64,000 nucleotides of DNA from Pictodentalium vernedei (taxonomy: Eukaryota; Mollusca; Scaphopoda; Dentaliida; Dentaliidae): contig CM062297.1 in assembly GCA_031216915.1 (NCBI GenBank), positions 536,818,971-536,882,970 of the forward strand, given 5' to 3'. Below are positions 56,876-64,000 of the stretch, in pieces. Positions within the stretch are counted from its first letter, which is position 1. Each line of letters opens with the position of its first letter. Below the pieces are notes generated by a model. It worked only from the letters and a program-made list of their open reading frames with translations. It was not told the origin of the DNA and did no database searches. The position numbers were made by a program, and so were the translations under genes.

Positions 56876-58980
56876 GGAAGCTTCCACGGCATGTCCCACA
56901 ACAGACACCTGAGTAAATTAGTCCTCAGTCTTTGTGGATCTAGAGAAGCAACCAACAGAATTTGTATTGAAATAATTACATTGAGCAATATCAACTAAAT
57001 CAACGGCACTGAAGATACGTATACCTTATTATTCCATTTCACAAGATCGATAGAGCGTTCACTGCAAACCCTCGAAGATCCAAACATTGTGACACATACG
57101 TCTGCAACTGATTGTTGAGATGTGTCGCGAAAAAGTCGATCATTGGCCGCTCTCCTTGGTAGCAATCTGATTGAATACTGGTTTGTTGAAAGTCCATTCT
57201 GGTGGCAACAAACGGCCCTTCCGTGAAGGGAGTCCGCTAATACATTCAGACGACCCGGAATATGACGGACCAAAAGAAGAACTAGTACCAACAGAAAGAT
57301 TCCTTCCGTTAACATGAGTAACAGGATGGAATGAGTGCCTCCATAATTCCGAAAATACGCTAATACCGTCGAGTTGTTGGACAGAATTAGCATATGAGCA
57401 TTCTGAATAACGTTCATTAATAACGTAGCGCAAACCAAAATGACATCATTCTTGATGTCTGTGTGCTTGATAAGGAACTACGGAAACAAAAGACCCTGGC
57501 ACTTCAAATCCGTTGGGTTTAATGAAACTACCCAAAGTGTTTGACTGACATCCGTCAAAACTGTAAAACTCGGATCCGGCAATTGCAGTGAAACTACTTA
57601 AGTTAAGCACTGAAAACTTGCCCAAGTCTGAATCTTTTATTCACTTGATTTGACAAGAAGATGTCCGAATCGAGCGAAATAATCTTCACCCTCCAATTCT
57701 GAATTAAATGAAATTTGGAGAGGACAAATGTGTAACCACCCCATTGGAATAAAATCACAGCAGTTCTGCACAACGTATCAGTCACATGAGATCTCTCGCT
57801 GAGACCTTGTCTGAGCGAAGACAATAGCGAGTATAACAACTGATTAATTTCGCTCTGGTTAACAGAAGACGAACGAGAATGTTATGCGTCTCGAAGCTCA
57901 TCCCCCGGTGGGAAAATGACTTGGCCGAAACCAGATCCAACTTCTCCTCGTTTACTTATGAAACCGAGCCGTCGGATCAATAGAAGCAGAATCTGCACAC
58001 CGTTCTGAAGTGTTAACTCATTGCCACACCTCTAAAGAATGTCGTCCAGGTAGGCCGACGTTACTGCAGACGAATGAGCTCGGAAATGAGTCATTACCGA
58101 GTTCGTTATTCGAGTGAAAGCCCAGGAACTAGATTCAGACGTCGGATCAATAGAAGCAAAATCTGCACATCGTTCTGCGCTCTGATTAACGGCAGATGAA
58201 CGAGAATGTTATGCGTCTCGAAGCTCATCCCCTGGTGGTTAAATGACTTGGATGAAACCAGATCTGACTTCTCCTCGTTTACTTATGAAACAGAGACGTC
58301 GGATCAATAGAAGCAGAATCTGCACACCGTTCTGAAGTGTTAACTCATTGCCACACCTCTAAAGAATGTCGTCCAGGTAGGCCGACGTTACCGCAGACAA
58401 ATGAGCTTGGAAATGAGTCATTATCGAGTTCGTTATTCGAGTGAAAACCCAGGAACTAGATTCAGACTGAAACACATTGGTCGGTGCTGAAATACAATTC
58501 CTATGATAAAGAAGCAAAGATACTTTCTGAACGCCTGATGTACCATGACGTAAAAGTATGTAAGTAGAAATCTATGCATGTAGCATAGATGTACACCCGA
58601 ATACTCACTCTGACCGATCGGATGGACTCCATATAGAAACTTGGAGCCACGATCAGCTTGTTATCAAGCTCAGAATATGAGTGGACAGAACGAGCCGTCT
58701 GGTTTAGGAACCAGAAAAGGATGGTTGTAGAAGCCTGGAAATTCCTGGATTTCTACAATCTCTATCGCGATCATTCCAGAAGAGACTGGACTTCTGATGG
58801 AAGTGAGCGTCTATCCTACTGACTGATGGAAGCTGAGTCCAACTTAACAGAGGATATCATTTGAGGAACAATTTAATCCTTCCGAAATCATCCCTTGAAT
58901 CCAAGGGACGTCCGTAATCTAATCCCAAATCATTGAGAAACTCGACAGTCTTCCGCTCACTAATACATGATAGAGGTTAA
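56876..58980 (-). pseudogene. DIRS G polymerase remnant with 327-bp duplication
   Basis: RNase H region readable in pieces at 56,995-57,440 (ILSNNSTVLAYF, VRHIPGRLNVLADS). The reverse transcriptase region lies at 57,640-58,760, with a tandem duplication: CGTTTACTTATGAAAC at 57,949 and 58,276. The duplicated part includes the motif C region. Stops and indels throughout. Confidence 0.78.
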
Positions 58981-61870
58981 AACCATTACCTCCTGGTCCT
59001 GCGAGGCTTGCGGAAGGAGAAGCCATGTCCTCCACAGCCCGCACCTCACCTCGTCGACCTAGGGGCGTCTGACCGGATGTCCTCTTCGGTCAGAATTACT
59101 GCCCCTATCTGAGTCGCTACCCTGACGGTCTCTAGAATAAGACCTAGAGGATGCATAGGAACCTCTATAGGAACTTCCCTTGGACGTATTCATCCCAGAA
59201 GTGCCTGTCCTACTCTTCTCTGCTGAATCCGACTATATGGAAGCAAATTTTAATAGCAGAGAGTCTAAAGCTTTCTTAGTTAACTGATCATAAACTGCGG
59301 AAAGCTTGCTGTCGAAGAAAACTCTCCGGAGACCGGAGCGACTCTGAGAGAGTTTTTCACCTTACTATCTACACGCATGGATGTAGCCAGGACCGCGTCA
59401 CGTCTAACCAACTCCATATTGCCACTAAAGGACGGAGTTTTACGTAAGGCCCTTGAAAGAACTCTTAAGGAGGTTATACATCCTAGAATTCTTTTTCCTT
59501 TGAGACGTAATGATAACGTTCTGGTAAGGTGATCTGCGTACGATGATGCGTCTAAGCTGTCCCTGCTTGACAATATTGTTATTTCCAACATCGTGGTTGG
59601 AATTGACATAGACAACAGTCAAACAATACTAGTTCCTGACCTGGTCGTCTAGATGCAGAGAACTCTCAGAATGCTCTGTCCTGCCATTTCAAAATATTCA
59701 ATAAAATGATGAAAGGCAGATATAGAGCATATTGCCGATAAGAAACCTGACCTGCCCATTTAGGTAGCAAGTTATATAAATATAGCGTCATTCAACAGAT
59801 CAAATGTCCGTGAAACATATCTGGACTATGCCGAAAACTGAGGGATGATGTCCCTAGACCGATTAAGAATTCTATATCCAGTGGAGCTATCCGTCTCTTA
59901 TCCGGCAAAGCAGCCTTTTGGTCTGGAGGAACAACATCCGATGATAATGCCGAATGCACTCTACGGCAATTATGTTGTTCCAAAAAGGGAAAATACAACT
60001 CATCCGTATCCCTTTCACAATCCTGTCGGACCACTTGAAATTCTTGGTCGTCCGTGCCTGAACCTGCAGCGGAACGTACCAACCCAGCTTCGTCGGATAA
60101 TTCCTGATCTGACAGAGTTTAGTGTCGGTTGCTGGGATGCTGCGATAATTTGTGCTATCTGCAATAGCATATCCGCAACAGAGGCCTGTGGAGCTGCGTT
60201 CTTATAGGATTTAGCCGCTGGAAGCTCCTTGGACATTCACTCCTGCATACCTCTAATATGCGAACGTCTGGAGAATGAAGGCCTCGTATCCTTGGCTACT
60301 GGATGGCGTGACCTGGTCGCCGTAGAATCCCTGATCGCCGATGTCGGTTGAATATCACAGGTCACATAGCCAAGGTGCGGTCACGTGTGTTGCCGTGAGG
60401 ATGAGGAAGCCAAAAGAACAGTCTCTCTGGACTGTCTATATAACGGAGCGTCCCGAGCGGTAGATGTATACTCCGACTGAAGAATGTTTTGTACCACAAC
60501 ATCTGAGCCCAGATGTTGTAATACGAGAGAGGTAACTCTCTCGCTCACAGCCCGGATGGACCTGGACGAGCTAGGAACCGGACTAATAGGCTTCCTCCGT
60601 ACCATCCTCGTATCCGCCGTCACTGGGTGTGCACATTGTATTTTATAGTGCTCGCATCACCCAAATCTCCTTCCTGGACCGCAACGGACAAACCCGGGTG
60701 CTGAGCCATTCGGTGAATGATCGCGACACCGGGCGAGCTAGCGGACACCAATGCCATCGATCGTACTAGGGAACTCCAGGCAATTGACTTACCTACATGC
60801 GCACTTTTGCCGCTAACTCTTCATTTGACTGTGAAAACGGAAGCACACTTTACAAAGACATCACGGTAACAATATCTAGTTCATGTTACCCTATGAGACC
60901 TGTGGAGCCACGGTCCTACGTGTAATATCCGCTGGAAGCTCCCAGGACGTTCATTACAGCATTTATATAATATGCGAACATCCCAACTGGAAAGGTCTCG
61001 TATCCTTGGCTAGCAGATGGAGTGACCTGGTCGACGTGTATTCCCTGGTCGGCGAAGCAAGAGCACCAGGGACGTTCAATCCTGCATTTATATAATATGC
61101 GAACGACCCCTGGAAATCTGTGGTCACATAGCCAAGGTGCGGTCGTGTGTGTTGACGAGGATGAGGAAGCCAATATAACAGCTGCGTCGGCCTGTCATGC
61201 GACGGAGCGTCCCGAACAGGAGGAGTGGACGTAAGCTCTGACTAAGCGAACAACATACAACAACATCGCAGCGCAGATGTTGATGCAAGAGAGAGGGGGC
61301 CTCTCTCGTTCGCGGTCCAGGGGACCTGGACGAGCTAGCAATCGCACTGACAGGATTCCTCCGTACTATCCTCGGATCCGTCGTTGCCGGGTGTGCACAT
61401 CTGAAGTTTTATAGTGCTCGCATCACCCAATCTGCTTCCCTGGACCACAACGGACTAACCCGGGTGCTGTACTATTCTTTCCTGGTGAATGGATGCGACA
61501 CCGGGTGGACTAGCGGGCGACAATGCCTTCGATAGAACTAGCTAACTCCCAGCAATTGTCGTAATACCTTGAGCACTTCCTGCTAGCCCTATTATTGCAA
61601 CAACGGAGACACAGTTATTGAAGACATCACGGAAACATCACTCTGAGTTCTGAAAAAGAAACTGATAATATATAGTGACCCTACGGAGAGAGGACCATAA
61701 TGGCCCTCTCACCGCAACAAAATACTGTGACACACATCTCCAACGTTGTCATATCAATCAACACACACAGAGCAAGAATTAATGCGACTACACTGACTAT
61801 AAGAAACACAATGAACTTGTGAATTAGAGGAAGATATCCTTGCATTACGATTGAAGAATATTTTTTCAAC
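58981..61870 (-). pseudogene. DIRS G gag remnant
   Basis: C-terminal block SLRVAPVSGE in 59,280-59,615, central blocks at 59,792-60,082 and 60,015-60,236 (ELPAAKSYKNAAPQASVADM), and an upstream region (60,381-60,623 and 61,200-61,870) with a partial repeat near 60,940-61,110. The Cys/His start region near 61,800-61,868 is eroded. No usable frame. Confidence 0.72.
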
Positions 61871-62002
61871 CAGAAAAAATATACACCGTCATATTACTTG
61901 CACTAACTCTTGAAATAAATATACATAATATTATTATAATTCATTACCGTATTTCATCTAAATTTTTGGACACTTTTTGTTTTCGGACACCATTTTTTCA
62001 TC

Positions 62003-63870
62003 AAATGAAAGTGTCAATGACACTGTAGCTCAACTTGTCAAGACAAAGACATGCACATGTATAGTATGTGACACAGCAATGACAAACATCTAGGTAATGA
62101 CCTGATAACAAAGGTACATATAAAGTATTGTAATGGTCTGTACATAAATACTGACCGTTGCCTGTAACAAATGTATAGGTAAAGTATTGTAAAGGTGGGT
62201 GACAGTCAGATGCTAAACTAGAAAAGAAAACTTTGAGTCCCAGAGTGGGTCTGACTGAACCCCAAAATATTTGTTCTCATAGCACAGTGATAACAAAGGC
62301 ACCCCAAAACACACTCGTTCCTGTCCCAAGGTGAAAACAAAGGTACCCAAGAAGTTTTGTGAAGATCAATTCATAAATACGAGCTGTATAGAACTTGTGA
62401 CAAAAAACTGATTGGACCTAATTTTGGTACAAAATGGCCACTGGCAGCCATGTTGAATTTTGGACCGTACCCAGAAACACTCATTCTCGTCCCAACGTGA
62501 TAACAAAGGTACCCAAGAAGTTTTGTGAAGATCGGTTCATAAATATAGCCTCTACCCTGAGCCGTATTGACATGTGTGCTCACATTGTGCAAGTAGCACT
62601 CAATAAGTCAAAGTTCATCTAATTTGCATAATTTCTGCATGAAAAAAAAACCCTTAGAATAAGCGATGTATTCCATGTTACTAAACATTCATACAAAAAT
62701 TTATTCAAATCAGAACTTTCATACAGAAGTTCTGTACAAAAGACTGATTGCACTAATTTGGGTACAAAATGGCTGCTGGTGGCCATCTTGAATTTCGGAC
62801 CACACCCCAAAACACTCGCTCTCATCCCACGGTGATAACAAAGGCACCCAACAAGGTTTGTAAAGATTGGTTCATAAATATGGCCTCTAGTCTGTGCTGA
62901 AAAGAAGTTGTGTACAAAAAATTGATTAGACCTAATTTCGGTACAAAATGGCCACTGGCAGCCATCTTTAATTTTAGACCGCAGCCAGAAACACTTGTTC
63001 TCGTCCCAAGGTGATAACAAAGGTACCCAAGACATTTCGTGAAGATCAGTTCATAAATACAGACTCAAGTCTGAGCCGTATTGACATGTGTACTTAATGT
63101 GTGTAAGTCGCACTGAAATATCAAAGTTCATCTAATTTGCATAATTTCTGCACGAGAAAAAACCCCGTATTATATGTGATGTATCCCATGGTACTAAACA
63201 TTCACACAAAAAATTATTCAAATCAGCGCTTTCATATGGAAGTTCTGTGCAAAAATCTGATTGCACCTAATTTTGTACAAAATGGCTGCCATCGGCCATC
63301 TTGAATTTCGGACCGGACCCCAAAACACTCGTTCTCGTCCCACGGTGATACCAAAGGTACCCAAGAAGTTTCGTAAAGATCGGTTCATAAATACGGCCTC
63401 TAGCCCGAGCCGTATTGGCATTTGCACTTACAGTGCTGAAATTAACACCAAAAAACATCAAAATTAGTCTAATTTGCACAATTTACGCACGAGAAAAAAA
63501 CCCGTATTATATGTGATGTATCCCATGGTACTAAACATTCATAGAAAAAATTATTCAAATCAGAGCTTTCATATGGAAGTTCTGTACAAAAACAGATTTC
63601 TGCATCATCGGTACAAAATGGCGGCTGGCAGCCATCTTGAATTTCGGACCGCACCCAAAAACACTCGTTCTCGTCCCACGGTCATAACAAAGGTACCCAA
63701 GAAGTTTCGTAAAGATCGGTTCATAAATACGACCTCTAGCCCGAGCCATAGCCAATTGTTGACGTACGGACAGATGGACGGACGGACAGATGGACAGACG
63801 GACGGACGGACAGGCGGACGACGGGCCATGACAATAGCTCAAATTTGACTTCGTCAAAGTTGAGCTAAAA
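62003..63870 (+). mobile_element. Array element R1, copy 3
   Basis: Starts AATGAAAGTGTC; array landmarks near 62,430, 62,766, 62,945, 63,278 and 63,617 (spacings about 336, 179, 333 and 339). A GACGGACGGACAGATGGAC tract lies at 63,768-63,822 and the terminal hairpin ends AGCTAAAA at 63,870. DIRS H starts at the very next base. Confidence 0.82.
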
Positions 63871-64000
63871 GTTAAAAAATTTATAGTAATTTATATATTT
63901 TTTATACTTACCAATGACCCAGACATAGCTGGTGCTAACTCTTAAAATATAGGGCCAAACACAAATTTTGCCCCCCAATCCCCAAAATTTGCATCTAAAA
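63871..64000 (-). mobile_element. DIRS H, left terminal repeat (continues beyond the window)
   Basis: GTTAAAAAATTTATAG and TTACCAATGACCCAGACATA, same as the left ends of B and C. Only 130 bp are in view. Confidence 0.88.

Larger units (their letters stand above)
55629..62002 (-). mobile_element. DIRS G, strongly decayed
   Basis: Left terminal repeat from 55,629 with palindrome at 55,801-55,816, ICR 55,930-56,011, recombinase C-terminus, RNase H and polymerase remnants and gag. The right terminal repeat is not seen: recognisable gag ends near 61,870 and R1 copy 3 starts at 62,003. The remainder could lie to the right of the window. Confidence 0.82.

Overview
The window looks like nuclear DNA of a metazoan with a repeat-rich genome, most likely a marine invertebrate. 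This rests on the mix of DIRS1-type tyrosine-recombinase retrotransposons, a CR1/L2-like LINE, a piggyBac-type element and many short-array elements ending in GACA/GACG tracts. The species cannot be fixed from sequence alone. I see no complete host gene, no tRNA or rRNA gene, no CRISPR array and no prokaryotic operon. Almost every base that can be explained belongs to a transposable element, and nearly all coding remnants are broken and lie on the minus strand.

Layout. 1-770 is an array element ending in a (GACA)n tract. 1,699-12,921 is DIRS copy A, which carries a secondary array element (2,131-3,261), a 691-bp piggyBac derivative (4,255-4,945) and an R1 array element (9,838-12,515). 13,640-15,458 is a second R1 copy. 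17,178-46,195 is a four-level nest of DIRS elements: C (19,138-26,131) inside B (17,324-19,137 and 26,132-31,209), B inside D (17,315-17,323 and 31,210-37,647), and D inside E (17,178-17,314 and 37,648-46,195). E also carries an array element at 44,274-45,818. 46,196-54,030 holds short retroelements, array elements R5 and R6 and a LINE reverse transcriptase remnant. 54,031 onward holds DIRS copy F, degenerate DIRS copy G (from 55,629), a third R1 copy (62,003-63,870) and the left end of DIRS copy H (63,871-64,000).

How the DIRS parts work together. Read on the minus strand, each element is: right inverted terminal repeat, leader, gag with an N-terminal Cys/His cluster, then reverse transcriptase, RNase H and a methyltransferase-like segment in one frame with gag. 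A tyrosine recombinase follows in an overlapping frame, then a poly-G tract with a hairpin, an 82-bp internal complementary region (ICR), and the left inverted terminal repeat. The ICR is the reverse complement of the right end joined to the left end, the signature expected for replication through a circular intermediate and integration by recombinase without target-site duplication. D has the best preserved reverse transcriptase. B and C share a deletion of the whole polymerase core, yet C sits cleanly inside B, so these look like trans-mobilised non-autonomous derivatives.

At least six different array elements share one plan: a head, a tandem array with a 165-178 bp period, a GACA/GACG-rich tract and, in most, a terminal hairpin ending in AGCTAAAA. 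All identifiable DIRS copies, LINE/SINE pieces and array elements have a single orientation each in this window.
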